Below, one piece after another: positions 1-10,976 of a stretch of 64,000 bases of DNA. Origin of the DNA: Porphyra umbilicalis (taxonomy: Eukaryota > Rhodophyta > Bangiophyceae > Bangiales > Bangiaceae). Position 1 is the stretch's first letter, and every line of letters begins with the position of its first letter. The stretch spans positions 124,001-188,000 of the forward strand of contig KV918805.1 in the NCBI GenBank assembly GCA_002049455.2, in the 5' to 3' direction. The notes under the pieces were generated by a model. It saw only the letters and a program-made list of their open reading frames with translations. It did no database searches and was not told the origin of the DNA. A program made the position numbers and the translations under genes.

Positions 1-160
1 CCACAGAACAGGGCCCTCAGGCGGGTATTAAGGAGTTGTCAGCCAAGCACGCGTCGGCAGAGGCTCTTTCCATGGAGGCCAGTCGAGACTTTTCTCGTAC
101 CCCACGCCGCCTGCCCCCGTGCAGTGATGTGTCAGTCCTTCAGAAAACGCGCATGTCTCA

Positions 161-234
161 TTAGCGAAGCTTCCAGTAGGTATCCATTCGTGTTCTCAAC
201 GCTCAGGCAGCCACGTTGCATAGAATGGATGGCC
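161..234 (+). repeat. Dispersed direct repeat, copy 1
   Basis: This 74-bp stretch is nearly identical to 13808-13881 in the same orientation, and similarity stops abruptly on both sides. The first few bases, ATTAGCGAAGCT, also occur near 24425. It looks like a short dispersed repeat or the conserved end of a larger element; no coding capacity is evident. Confidence 0.8.
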
Positions 235-1731
235 CTAGTCGATTTGATGGTCACCCTCTAGGCCATTTGATTGGATGGTCCCCTCTGCACGCCCAATCAA
301 GAATAACCACGTTTCAGCATTCGATGGCTCACGATCGCTCTGGTCCAGATGGATTACACATGCAAGCGATTATATATTCCGCCAAAAGCGTTTACAGATG
401 CCTTCGGGGAACCCCCACGGTACAGTATATACTCCACACCAAGGCCCAGAAATGGTCAGCAGCGCGCCTCTTTGCGGCAGTGTCAGCACTGCCTCTCCGC
501 TCTCTTCCGTCGTCTCGCCATCTTGTCATCTCGCCCCTCCGTCGGGCCTTTCGCACCACCACTCCATCGTCGTCACCGCACTTCCATGCCCTCTCTTTGA
601 CGCGCGCGCCGCATCCGCTCCTTCTTCCGGCCCGCGCTCCGCATCCGCCCCTTTTTTTGCCCCCCCCCCTCCCCCTTTCTTAGCGCCCGCGCGCCGCATC
701 TGCCCCATTCTTTGCCCCCCTCCCTCCCCCCATCCGCACGCTATGCAAGTCGCGCTGTACTCACGATCGTTTTTTTCCTCCATGCGTTCCACGTCTTTCT
801 CCGTTCCCCCCCCCGGCCCCTGCCGGGGTGTTCACTCATCTCTTGTTCATCTCTTGAGGCATCTGCCTGCCTCTGCTGTCGACCTCCCCCTACGTGTGGC
901 GGCGCGCCGGGTGCTGTGCTTGTTTGCTTTGCTGACCATTGCTTTATACTGAGAACCATACGACAAAGATGAAGATATCAAATGGGGACCGACAATGGGG
1001 ACGCGACAACTGGAGAAGAGAAAAAGACAAAGCGACAACTGGGTAAGAAAAAAGGGACCCAACGCCGTGGTGTTCAGAAGAGCAAAGGGACAGGACGACT
1101 AGCCGCAATTACAGTGACGAAACTCGGAATTCTATGACAGCATCGAAAAGACATTCTCCCTCAATGTATTGCTGATCCCCCAATTTTGTCCTCATCGGCC
1201 AAGACCGGGACTGCTTTGTAAAACAGGCCAACCGTTGGTCTAGAACAGCATCAAACAGATGCTGAGTGCGTATCTTCGACGCGCCATTGGCTCTCTAACC
1301 GCCAGGTTCGTGCAGAATTGAAATTCTCCGTTTTCTTGAGATATTCTTCCTTTCTCAGTCGTCTCATGTGGTAAAGTAGCCCAGAGTAGTGAGACCCGAC
1401 ATGCACTGCTGTTGCTCCTCTTGGCCAATCACAAACGTCCCTGCATTCCAGCCTGTGGGGGGCGGCACTCCGGCCGTGGTGCGAACACTGTCTAGCTCAC
1501 TCCCACCTCGGCCGGGACCAGTGCTATGCCTCACAGGCAGTGAGTGTTTTGCGTATGTACGACACGAAACAGTAGAGCACGACAGGCCGAGAACATGTGG
1601 CCATCCATTGAGTCCGTGGAGGAAGGCCACGGCGCGGCAACATATGGACAATGCACATTCTCTTTAGGGACGGAGACGTCGGCATCATCCTGAATAGTGC
1701 AGAATCTCACCAATCGCTGGATGCCACGGAA

Positions 1732-1800
1732 GTGAGGAGCACATGGCATCATTTTTTTCTTCGTTAAATGAAGAAAAAAATGAAGCCGTGTGCTCCTCAC
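1732..1800. repeat. Long hairpin (31-bp inverted repeat)
   Basis: Arms 1732-1762 and 1770-1800 are complementary with only a few mismatches around a 7-base AT-rich loop. The outer ends read GTGAGGAGCACA and TGTGCTCCTCAC, and the inner part is an A/T homopolymer stem. It may be a tiny foldback MITE or a recombination-derived palindrome. No adjacent gene suggests a terminator role. Confidence 0.85.
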
Positions 1801-3385
1801 AAAAAAGAAATGTTCCTCCGACTTCGACTGGGACGAGCACCGTTTACAGTAGGTGGAAACAAAGTGCGAACTGGTGACTGCTAAAGTTTTACGAACTGTG
1901 TGTCTGTGTTCTCACGAAAAGGGGAAGCTTTGCTACCTGGTCCCTGCCCGGGGGACCTACTTGTTTTTGGGACACGCACCATATTGCTGATCCCCGAATT
2001 TTGTCCGTGATCGACCCGAATATGACAACCAAGTCCTGTTTTTCGTCGTGCTGGGGTGGGTGTGGTCTTGACGGCGCAGCAGAAATGCTCGCAAATCGGG
2101 TGAAAAAGAAATCGATGGACGCCAGCCACGCGATCTCGCTTGCTGTGCAACAGGCGAGAGCCGTGGCCGCAAGCGCCCAATCAGTGACGATCATTCCCTG
2201 GCCTTTAGGACAGGGTGCTCTCAAAGTGTAGTGATGTACGCGTACACTTAGAAAAAGGGACTTGCTCTCCCTTTCAGAGGTGGCAGTCTGCATTCGTTTA
2301 CTCAGGGATCTGAGGGCGTGTCAATGTTGCAAGGGTCGCGATGACGCTAAAAGCGAACGGAGTTGCGTGGCTGAGAAGGACTGTCCTACCACGGGGATCA
2401 CTGGGCCCGGACGGCGCCTGCCCCCGTGCTCCCCCCACCGCCCCGAGTTGCGCGCGGCGACCGCGCGCAGCGACTTCCGGGGTTCGACGCGCCCACGATG
2501 ACCCGCGAGTGATCGTGCCTGCGCGCCGGCTTCTGTTGCGGCGACGCGTCGGCGGTTGCTGACGCCAACTAGCGGCGCTGTTAGAGGCACCCCGTCGCGC
2601 GGCGGTCGGTCCCACCCGCCCGCCCGTGCGCCGTGTCGGCCGCCCCGCCCGTCGTGTGCAGGTGCGCTGCGCGGCGGGGTGACGGCCCCGCCCGTGGGCG
2701 TTGCGCCACGCCGGCCGGCCGCCGCCGCTGCGGTGGCGGCGGCGGCACCCGTTTCCCCGCCCCACGCCCCCCCCGCCCCGGCAACGTGGCTGCACGTGCC
2801 CCCGTGCGTGCTCGCGGCCATGGAGCCGGCCGGCGTACCCGGTGTCGATGTGTCGCCCAGCGCGCCACCGCCCTGAAGGCCAGGGTATTGCACGCATGTG
2901 CCTGAAATTGTTTTCCATCTCTGCCCCCGTTGTGTGGTGCCTCGTATCGTGGTCGGTCACGTGTGGGCATTACTTTCTGACAGTCGACCCGGGTCCAAAA
3001 ACCGACCTGGGATCATCTGATGGCCTCGCCACGCGTGTTCGTGTGCGAGATATTTCAGAAAATCTCGGACACGCTCACGTCCCGACTACAATCGTCCCAA
3101 AAGGAGCCTGTTTTGAGCGTAAGTCCTTCGTGAGCGGAACCCGCACCATTTAATCATTACGCACAAAGGCAAGCATGTCCACAGCAAACTGCTCCCCCGT
3201 CCTGCTCCCAACCAAGTGACGCAGGGAAAACCCAATGCAGTAGGCGACACAGCAGTTCGACGGTGGTGTGCGAGGCTGTGGTACCCGATGCGCCGACGAA
3301 CGTAGGTGGCCTGTTGCCAGTCGGGGACAGGTCAGTCGGCAGGGGGGGGGAGGTCTCCAAGCATTAAATACTTTATCATTACCGT

Positions 3386-3487
3386 ACCGAATCATACCGA
3401 CGTGTGAGCATGTGGAAAATACCGTTTACCGATCGGGATACCGACCGTTACCGATTTCGTGTACCGACCGAATTTACCGATCTGCCA
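3386..3487. repeat. TACCG-rich degenerate short repeat
   Basis: The hexamer TACCGA and close variants recur about ten times in 100 bases, some back to back or inverted (ACCGATCGGGATACCGACCG). Clustered subterminal hexamers of this sort are known next to the ends of hAT-type DNA transposons. A shorter cluster with similar wording lies at 60378-60450. No terminal inverted repeat or target duplication was identified, so the assignment is tentative. Confidence 0.4.
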
Positions 3488-4000
3488 ACCTTACTGAGAG
3501 GCCGTCGTCAAGACTGGGCTTAAGACGATTAAACGGCTAGAATGCTTTTGGGCCGTCACTCCGTAGATTTGAATCGCATCCCAGCCACCCCAGTCCGTTT
3601 TGTAAAACAGTGCCACGTTTGGGCGTTTGGGTGTTTGGATCTACTGTATTGGTGGAGACGCTCCAATAGGTTCACAATGGGTCTGGTGCTTCCCATGCAC
3701 TGTGTATCCGCAAGCACAGATATCAGGGAAGTGAGCGCTAACTGATTGGCCCGGACCACGATTCTGGTCGATGATCCTCGGATTTGCGATGCAGATTTTA
3801 TAGGAAGCACAATACGGTTTGCGCTGTCGACGAGGCGTGTGACATTGGGCATCCCTTCATTGGCAGGATGCTCGGCAGTGTCAAGTCATATGAGCTCCAC
3901 GTGTATCGCTGTGGGGTCGGCGCGCCACAGGCCGCAGACGTCGGACTGGCGCCACCCGCCTGGAGTCGTTGGTCGCCCCGGGATCTTCGCCCGGGCAGTG

Positions 4001-4142
4001 GCGACACTGCAGTGTCGCGGCTGGGTACTGAGCGGCAGTGGCGACACTGAGCGGCAGTGGCGACACTGAGCGGCAGTGGCGACACTGAGCGGCAGTGGCG
4101 ACACTGAGCGGCAGTGGCGACATTGAGCGGCAGTGTCGACAC
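4001..4142 (+). repeat. Promoter-proximal 19-bp tandem repeat plus palindromes
   Basis: Six consecutive copies of TGAGCGGCAGTGGCGACAC run from 4029 to 4142, the last with small changes. Just before them, 4001-4018 is a perfect 18-bp palindrome (GCGACACTGCAGTGTCGC). The last copy creates a second perfect palindrome, CAGTGTCGACACTG (4131-4144). The array ends 66 bp before a TATA box and about 240 bp before the start codon of the secreted protein gene. Its placement suggests repeated regulator binding sites, but a neutral minisatellite is possible. Confidence 0.85.
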
Positions 4143-4207
4143 TGAGCGACGCGGGTCCGCCCGCGTGGGGCACCGGTGTGACGAAAGTAGCCGCCGCGGG
4201 CGGGCTC

Positions 4208-4213
4208 TATAAG
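4208..4213 (+). promoter_or_regulatory. TATA box of the Kazal-like protein gene
   Basis: TATAAG lies inside the near-palindrome GGCTCTATAAGAGCC, 174 bp upstream of the ATG at 4382 and directly downstream of the 19-bp repeat array. With the usual 25-30 bp spacing, transcription would start near 4235-4245, giving a 5' leader of about 140 bases. Confidence 0.65.
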
Positions 4214-4381
4214 AGCCCCGATGGTTCACTTGCGGGCGTTGCTCCTGTGTCATCATTGGCATGTACGCGCTCGACAAGACAGCTGCATCCCCCCTCTCAC
4301 CCCGCCCACATCCCGCTCGCCGGCGCGCCACCACTAGCACAGACACCACTTCTCGCCGCTTCCATCCAGCTCGACGCCAAG

Positions 4382-4891
4382 ATGGTCCACCGCGTCATCC
4401 TCCTCGTCGCAGCCCTCTCCCTCGTGGCGGCCGCGGGCTTGACCGCCCCCACCCCCACTGCCGCCGACGCCCGCTACGCCGCCGTCATTGCCGTTGGTGA
4501 CAAGGGCGTGTGGCCCTACTGCGCTGTCACGGGGTGGAAGCCACTCACCCTCCCCTGCCCGCCAGGCACCGTCTGCCGGCCGTCGTGGGTCAACTTTGGC
4601 AGGTCGGCCAGCAATTGCTTTGTGCGCGAGACGCCCCGCTGCTCTCTATCGGCCTGCGCGCGCCGCGGCGCCACCGCGCCCTGCTTCAGAGGCTTGTTGG
4701 GGAAAACGACATGCGGCGCCTACGCGCAGCAGGCGTGTGACAAGCCGCGGGGGTGTCCCACGATGCCTCAAGACAAGCCGCCGGTGTGCGACAGCACGGG
4801 CAAGAGGTGGAGAAACCTGTGTGTTCTGGAGGTGGCTCTGTGCAATGAGGGCTTTGAAGGTGCCACAGGCCCTATTCCTGGGCAGTGCTAA
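4382..4891 (+). CDS. Secreted cysteine-rich protein with a C-terminal Kazal-like domain
   Basis: The protein is 169 residues long. Residues 1-20 form a signal peptide (MVHRVILLVAALSLVAAAG), so it should enter the secretory pathway. The mature part has 14 cysteines, enough for seven disulfides. The last 40 residues carry PVCDSTGKRWRNLC followed by a Cys-containing helix, the PVC-S-G--Y/W-N-C pattern of Kazal-type serine protease inhibitors. The central Cys-rich part is not recognised. I chose ATG 4382 because it opens the signal peptide, although the frame stays open upstream to 4133. A TATA box and a tandem-repeat array precede it. A role in inhibiting extracellular proteases is inferred from the domain only. 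No intron is apparent. Confidence 0.8.
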   Translation: MVHRVILLVAALSLVAAAGLTAPTPTAADARYAAVIAVGDKGVWPYCAVTGWKPLTLPCPPGTVCRPSWVNFGRSASNCFVRETPRCSLSACARRGATAPCFRGLLGKTTCGAYAQQACDKPRGCPTMPQDKPPVCDSTGKRWRNLCVLEVALCNEGFEGATGPIPGQC

Positions 4892-6481
4892 GGGGTGTGC
4901 GTGAGTGGGGCGCTGGTCTTGCATAGGTTTTTCTGTACTGCATTCAGTGGCACCTCGGCCTTACGGCTAGCCCCGACGCTCCGTACTCGACCAGCACTTG
5001 TGCAGGTGAGCGCTGTAGACGCCGGTGGTAGTTGAGCTCTAGTTGGCGACAGGACCCTCACGGAAGGCAGATGTCTACAACAGCAGGCGCAGCCGCCAAT
5101 CTTCGCCCTGGTGGGGACATCGGCCATACCGGCGTCAGCCGCCGTTATCGACGCATTGGGTCATCCAACCACAGCAGCTGTCGATTGGAGGGGGGGAACC
5201 CGCCCCGGCGCGCACTACAATGCCGCCCTGGACGCGCGCCGAGCCAGCAACCGGGCGGGCAGGGTCCCGCGCCGCCGTCACGCCCGCCGCTGCGGCGGGC
5301 GGGACCGCTAAGCTGCGCGGCGGCTGCATGTATGGTTGCTGTGGTCACTGAGGTCCTGCGGAAGGGGGCCCCGACTGGTCAACGTTGAGAAACACCGCCT
5401 GGACGGCCACACAGTATGGCCGTCGCCGCCCATGACGCCCCCGCTAGATTCATATAAATAACAAATAATGATAAAATCCAGTCAGGTGGTGGGCGGCGAG
5501 CAGGCGCGTCGATGGGGCTGGTTCGGACAGATCCAGAACACCAGGATTGAAATCACCAGGGTGCACAAGTACATCTTCACGACCGATGAGCCACGAACTA
5601 CTCATTGCTTGAAAGGTGACCACCCGTGCCTGATGCCATGGCGCAGCCCCTCAAAGCGTGCTGCATCGAGATTTCTCAATGGCGCAGTCGTGACGCAGCC
5701 TCCGATGGATGACGGGCCGATGCCGCGGCAGCTCCACCGCGGACGGGCCCCCATCGGGGCGAACCCTCCACGGGTGCCGCGGTGGTCGCCACCTCGGGGG
5801 CCCTCGGGCTCGTGGCGCGGGGCGTCTTGCGCGGGGGGCCTCCACCGCCGTCCAAAACCGCGGCCCGCGTCGGCTGGCGTGCGACACACGCTCCGCGGTG
5901 TGTCCGCACACCGTCTGCACGAGGCGTCCCTGCCCAGCGAGGACGGCACACGGCTCTGGTGGACCCACACCCGTCGCCACGCCGCCCGCCGCTGCGAGAC
6001 GCGTCTCGTCGGGGCGGCAGCCCCTGGCGCGACGGGTGTCTGCGTGTGGCCCGCCAAACCCGTGTTGCGCCTACAGGCGTGGCGGCCGCACTCCCACGTG
6101 GGGGGCGCGTCAGCAGCGCCGCCGGCCGACAACCCCTCCTCGTGGGGATTTGCCCGACTCGACACCCCCACTCACCACGCGGACGCGGCGTCCACAGGCG
6201 GCGTGACGGGCAGCGCCGCGCCGTAGGTGCGCGCAACACTCGCATCGACCGCCGTGTCGGTCCCCCCTACAGCCACGAGCGCCCCCCGCGTGCGACTGCC
6301 CACACGGCGCACCCGTGCAGGGTACAAGACGCGCGTCGACCGACAGTGGCGGGCGCGTCCGTGGCGGATTGCACGCGGCGACGTCTCGCATCCGCTGTCG
6401 GGCCGGACGATTGCAGCACCCGCCGTGCCGTGCGCGCTTCCGCCCCACCGCTGCCTTTCGCCTGACTGGAGCACCGCCGCC
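4892..6481. other. Intergenic region, no supported gene
   Basis: This holds the 3' flank of the secreted protein gene and the 5' flank of the next gene. An AT-rich patch at 5449-5467 (TTCATATAAATAACAAATAA) could be a TATA-like element, but no convincing frame follows closely. The GC-rich 5700-6480 stretch is open in several frames on both strands with no recognisable protein. Confidence 0.4.
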
Positions 6482-8417
6482 ATGGCCCGCACGTCGCCGG
6501 CAGCGGCGCGGGAAGAGCCACCCCGGAGCGCTTTGCTCGCCCGCATCCTCCACCGCAAGCCGGCGCCCGCAGCGGCCAAGCCGACGCCGTCGGCGACCGG
6601 CAAGGCGGGCGCCACCACCGCCGGTGGCAAGGCGGGCGCCACCGCTGCCGGCGGCAAGGCGGGCACCACCGCCGGCGGCAGCAAGGCGCGCGCCACCACC
6701 GGCGGCGGCAAGGCACGCGCCACCGCTGCCGGCGGCAAGGCACGCGCCAGCGCCGCTACCGACAAGGCAGACGCGGCGGCGGCATCGCCGCCGCCGTCGC
6801 CACCGCGGTCGCCCCTGCCCCGCGCCACCACCAGCCCTGCCGTCGCGACAAAAGCGGCGGCGGCGGCCGCCGGCGACGCGTCGGCGGCCACAAAAGCCGG
6901 GGCCACCACCTTTGCCTTTACCGGCCACGTGGAGATGTCGTCCCGCCGCCCCAGCCGCGGGGGTGGCCCGGCAGAGCGGCGCGTCGCGTCGGCGGCGGCG
7001 GCCGCTTCGGCGGCGGCCACCGCCGCCGCTGCCGCTGCGGCCGGCGGCCGGGGCGGCTCCCCCGCGGGCGACACGGCCGCGCGCGCCGGCGCGTCGTCGC
7101 CGCGGGCGGCGGGATTGGGGAGCGGGGCGTCCACCTCGGCGGGGGCGGGCGGAGTCCGCCCCCGCGGTTTGTCCTCCCCGTCGGCCACGGGGGGCATGGC
7201 GGCGGCAGGGGCGGCGGGGGGGGGGGCGCCAAGCCTGTCAGCCGCTCCAGCAGCCGCTCGGCCGACGGTGGCAAGGCGACGGCGGCCGGCTCGGGGGCGG
7301 GGAGCGCCCGCTCTGGCGGCCGCACGGGCAGCCCCTCTGGTGATGGCGGCAAGGCGACGGCGGCCGGCTCGGGGGCCGGGAGCGCCCGCTCGTCTGGAAG
7401 TCGTGCCGGAAGCAGCTCGGCCGACGGCGACAAGGCGGCGGCAGCCAACTCGGGCGCGGGGAGCGCCCGCTCTAGCACCCGCACCGGCAGCCGCTCGGCC
7501 GACGGCGGCAAGGTGGCGGCCGCTGGCGCGGCGGCCGGGAGCGCCCGCTCTGGCAGCCGCGCCGGCAGCCTCACGACCGGCAGCCTCACGACCGGCGGCG
7601 GCAATGTGCCCATATCCCTCACGCGGTCGGCCCCCCGCCGCGGCGGCGGCGGCAGCGGCGGCAGCAGCGGCAGCGGCCACAGCGGCCGCAGCGACCACAG
7701 CGGCGGCGGGCACGACGGCCGCCGCTGCACCGTCGGCGGTGGCAGCAGCGGCGGCGGCGGCGGCGGCGGCGGCGCGCCCCGCCACCCGCCCGCCGGCCGC
7801 AGCGCGGCCGCCGCCGGCACGAGCCGGTCAGCGGCCGCCCGGTCGGCGGCCGCGTTGGGCGGCTTGTCGTCCCCGCCGCCGGGGCAGCTGCCGCCGCCGC
7901 CCGCCGCAGCGTCGGCGCCGTCGCTGGCGGCGGGCGCCTCAACGGCGGGCGGCACGGGCGGGGGGCGCCGCGGCGGCGCTGCGGGTCGTCGGCGGGCGGG
8001 GTCCCCCGCCGCCGCCCCGGCCCCGCCGCCGTCTGCCGGCGGGCACCCCCCGCACGCGGCGCCGGCGCCGCCGGCGCCGCCGTCCCCGCCTCCCCCCCCC
8101 CCCCCTATGGCGGGGCGCCCCCCCCCCCGCTTCGCCGCCATAGGGCCGGCGCGTCGGGGCAGGCGCCCCCCCTCCACGCGGACGGCGCGGCCGACGACGA
8201 GCTGCCGACGCTCGACGTGACGTCGTCGCCGCGCAAGTCAGACGCCGACGGCGCATCGTCCGTGGTGGCGCTCGCCGCCCCCGCCCTGCCGCCGCCGGGC
8301 ACCACGTACCGGTACGTGCGGGAGGCGCAGACGGCCACGACCAACCGGGCGGGGGACCGCACCGAGCGGTATGAGCGGGTGGAGGTGACGACGACGCGGG
8401 CGTTGCGGGCCAAGTGA
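6482..8417 (+). CDS. Ala/Gly/Ser-rich low-complexity protein with 26-residue repeats
   Basis: I do not recognise this protein. The first part (ATG 6482 to about 7215) has repeated K-AGATTAGG phrases and poly-Ala. From about 7228 a second frame continues with four imperfect 26-27-residue repeats built on SADGGKATAAGSGAGSARS (about 7228-7580). The last 66 codons, in a third frame, end with TYRYVREAQTATTNRAGDR and a stop at 8415-8417. Frame changes fall at G or C runs (7216-7226, and 8092-8105 or 8118-8128), and each continuing frame has the same high-GC codon style. The most economical reading is one gene of about 645 codons with homopolymer length problems. Low-complexity basic and Ser-rich composition suggests a disordered protein; no location is inferred. 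Confidence 0.5.
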
Positions 8418-8611
8418 GGGGAAAGGGGGAAAGGGGGGGGTGGTGCGGGCAGTGCCCGTAAAGGCGGCGCGCAAGGCGCGGCGGTCGGTGGAACAGAGGG
8501 AGGGTGCGGCGCGCACGACCGTGGGCGTCGCCCCGATTGTAGACAGTCTGCTCTGGCGCACTCGCGACACCAGTGGCGTGCCACGCCCGCCGCAAAAGAC
8601 ACGCCCGCGCC

Positions 8612-9104
8612 TTAGACCGCACACCGCCCCTTCACCGGTACGATGCGCAGGCCCGCCCGCGAGGTGCCAACCAGCACCCCACGCGTGTCCACCTGACGTT
8701 TGTGTGGCAATAGCATCCCCGCCGTCTTCCCGCCCTTCCCTCATCCGAGCGTCTCGGCCGCCGCAAACGCCCCGTCGCGCGCCTGGGGGAGAGCCGCCAC
8801 CACCCACCAATGATGGGGGCCCCGAGGTGCGGGCGCCCGCCGACGCATCGCCCGCGAACCATCCGTCGCGCTCCTCGCAACACACCGACAGCATGGCGGT
8901 GCTCCGCCCCGCGAGCTGCGCCCCGACGGCGGTCGCGGCCACCCCGAGGGCAGCTGCGCCGTCACTGGCAGCGTGCAGCGCCGTGTGCAAGTCGCCACCG
9001 ACGTCCAACAGCGACCACACGTCGAGAGGTGCGATGGAACCACAGTGAAACAACAATAATAAAGAATGCACGGTGCAGCCTGCAAACAAAACGGACCACC
9101 TCAC
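8612..9104 (-). pseudogene. Possible minus-strand coding remnant, function unknown
   Basis: The final segment reads QVDTRGVLVGTSRAGLRIVP and ends at a TAA (8612-8614), which looks protein-like. In the same frame upstream lies HHWWVVAALPQARDGAFAAA, separated from the tail by a single in-frame TGA (8741-8743). A third segment in another frame, around 8850-9060, reads DVWSLLDVGGDLHTALHAA and continues plausibly. Together these could be a decayed gene or unrecognised exons, lying just downstream of and on the same strand as the SAM-DUF202 gene. I found no family match by eye. Confidence 0.3.
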
Positions 9105-9147
9105 GTGTCAGGCATAGAGAGGCAAACATGCATCGTGCAATGAGACG

Positions 9148-10976
9148 TCACGCGATGACTGCCGGGAGGGTGAAGAAAACCTGCACACAAATCATGGTGA
9201 TGATGCAGGCAGCGACAAAGTGGAGGATGAGCTGCGAGAAGATGACGCCCGCGAGGTCCGGGTAGAACCTGTTCAACAGGGAAAAGTCAAGGTGGCCAAG
9301 GGAGTGGCAAGCAGAAACGGCGCACGGTGCCATCCGCAAGGAGAACAGAGCAGTGTGCACCAAGACCGGGGCCCACCATGAGCAAGAAAGCCCGACCATG
9401 CCACAGGCAAGCCGGTGACACACCAGCACGACGGAGCGCAGGAAAGTCAGTCATCTGCTGCGCGACATGCGCAAGCATCTGCTTTTCTCACAGCAAAGCC
9501 ATGCAGGCCTCGACGCGTGCACAAACACCGAGGGCGCCATCGCAACTCCCCAAGCCCCGACCGTTGTGGAGGTCCCCCACCCGCCGCCCCCGTCTCCATT
9601 GGCTCCTCCTCGACACTGCAAGGGGAGTGTGTCGCAGCGCCAACGTACTTGGAAGACGCCCGCTTGTCCGAGTCGAGGATGCTTGTGACCTTCAAAAACC
9701 GCCACCCTCCATACACCGCAAACAAGACGCACGCGCCGCAAAACGCCGAGCACGCGGCTAGCACAAAGCGGTACAGCACGTCCTTTTCCTCCTTGAGCTC
9801 GACAAGCGCCAGCCGCACCACCCCCGCCGCCAGGATGAGCTGCTGCACGGCCAGGCGCTGCCACGAGTGCACCGTCCGCACGTTGCTCATGTGGGTGAGC
9901 ATGCGCCCAAATTCGGGCAACGCAGAGAAGGTGCCGGTGACTAGGCCGGCGTGCGGCGTGCCGGCCGTCTCCTCCGAGTTGAGGTGGTCAATGGCGGCGA
10001 TGAGGGCGCGGCGGTGACGCAGCGGCTTGACGCCGAGCTCGTCGCGCAGGTCTTCGGTGGTGAGTGAACGGAGGATGACGCCCGACACAGCGTGGTCGAG
10101 AAAGGCCGGCGCCTGGAAATGCATAGGAACGAAGGCATACACACGGAACGACAGCGAGCATCAACAGTCCAGACACACACAAAGACGTAAAACGCAGGAA
10201 CACAGTGAGGGACACAGCGGGGCGAGTCAGAACGTTGCGAGCAAGACAGAGCGGACCGTTGCAAATCAACACCGCCAAGGTCGCAGCCCACAGCCACACT
10301 CGCCACACAGTGCACCACAGTTATCTGTTCCCCGGCCCAGCACGATGCTGGCCTAGCGTCCGCACTCGGCTCGAGCGAGGTGCGGCCACGACCATACTCC
10401 AATCCCCGCACCATCACCAACTCACTGGCACTCTCTTGTATCCCTCCTTCGACGATGCTGACCCCCCCCCCCTCCCGCCTTGCGGTTAGCGCTTCACACG
10501 TACGTATTCTGGAAACCCGAGGTCCGACACCCACGCCACAACCTCTGACGGCGTGTCCAACGCCGGTAGCTGCACCATCCCCACCCCCCCCTTGGGGTCC
10601 CCGACACTATCATGGGAGCTCCCGCTGTTCATTCCCCCGCCGCCGCGTGGCGACAGCGCCGACGGCGGCGGCCACCACCACGGGCGCGTGCCGCCGTTGA
10701 CGGCCGCCGCCGCGCCGTCGCCGCCGAGCAGCGGCGTGCGCTCGGTGGCGCGCCGCCACGGCGACCACTCGCCCGCAGACGTGGACGGCGAGGCGGCGAC
10801 CGGGAGGGTGAGGTAGAGCGGACGATGCCGAGGGCGCCACGGGACGGCTGGCGGCGGCGGCGACGGCGTGCGGGAGCGGGAGGGGGGGGGGGGGGAGCAC
10901 CGCGCGACCCGGGCGGCGGGGCAATGGGGCTGCCCGAGCGCCGCGCGGCAGGCCAGGGCGCCCACCGGGCGGCCAT
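9148..10976 (-). CDS. SAM-domain DUF202 membrane protein, three exons
   Basis: Exon 1 ends at 10504, exon 2 is 10112-9649 and exon 3 is 9268-9148. Both introns (10113-10503 and 9269-9648) begin GTACGT and end AG, and splicing keeps the frame. The exon 1/2 junction gives VSDLGFPEYAPAFLDHAVSG and runs into LTTEDLRDELGVKPLRHRRA, a textbook SAM domain. Then follow NVRTVHSWQRLA and three hydrophobic helices, the last being LILHFVAACIITMICVQVFF, matching the DUF202 (YidH/VTC-type) membrane fold. An ERTPLL phrase before the SAM domain fits an acidic dileucine sorting signal toward a vacuole or lysosome (inference). The true start is unsure: in-frame ATGs lie at 10632 and 11229, while 10976 is in another frame beyond a 14-G run (10882-10895). 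SAM domains usually mediate protein-protein assembly. Confidence 0.78.

Larger units (their letters stand above)
1..4000. other. Gene-poor leading region, no supported gene
   Basis: I see no open frame here with a recognisable domain or consistent codon bias. Bases 480-860 are strongly pyrimidine-rich, with three imperfect copies of a CGC-CGCATC-GCCC phrase near 606, 637 and 691. A 25-bp phrase beginning TATTGCTGATCCCC occurs twice in direct orientation (1167-1191 and 1982-2006, one mismatch), which may mark the ends of an old insertion. The GC-rich patch 2320-2890 is open on both strands (573 nt on the minus strand), but neither reading resembles a known protein. Confidence 0.5.

Noticed and set aside
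6172-7785. Minus-strand Ala-rich frame opposite the 6.5-8.4 kb gene
   Set aside because: The plus strand shows regular 26-residue repeats and a sensible C-terminus, while the minus frame is its mirror image with no features.
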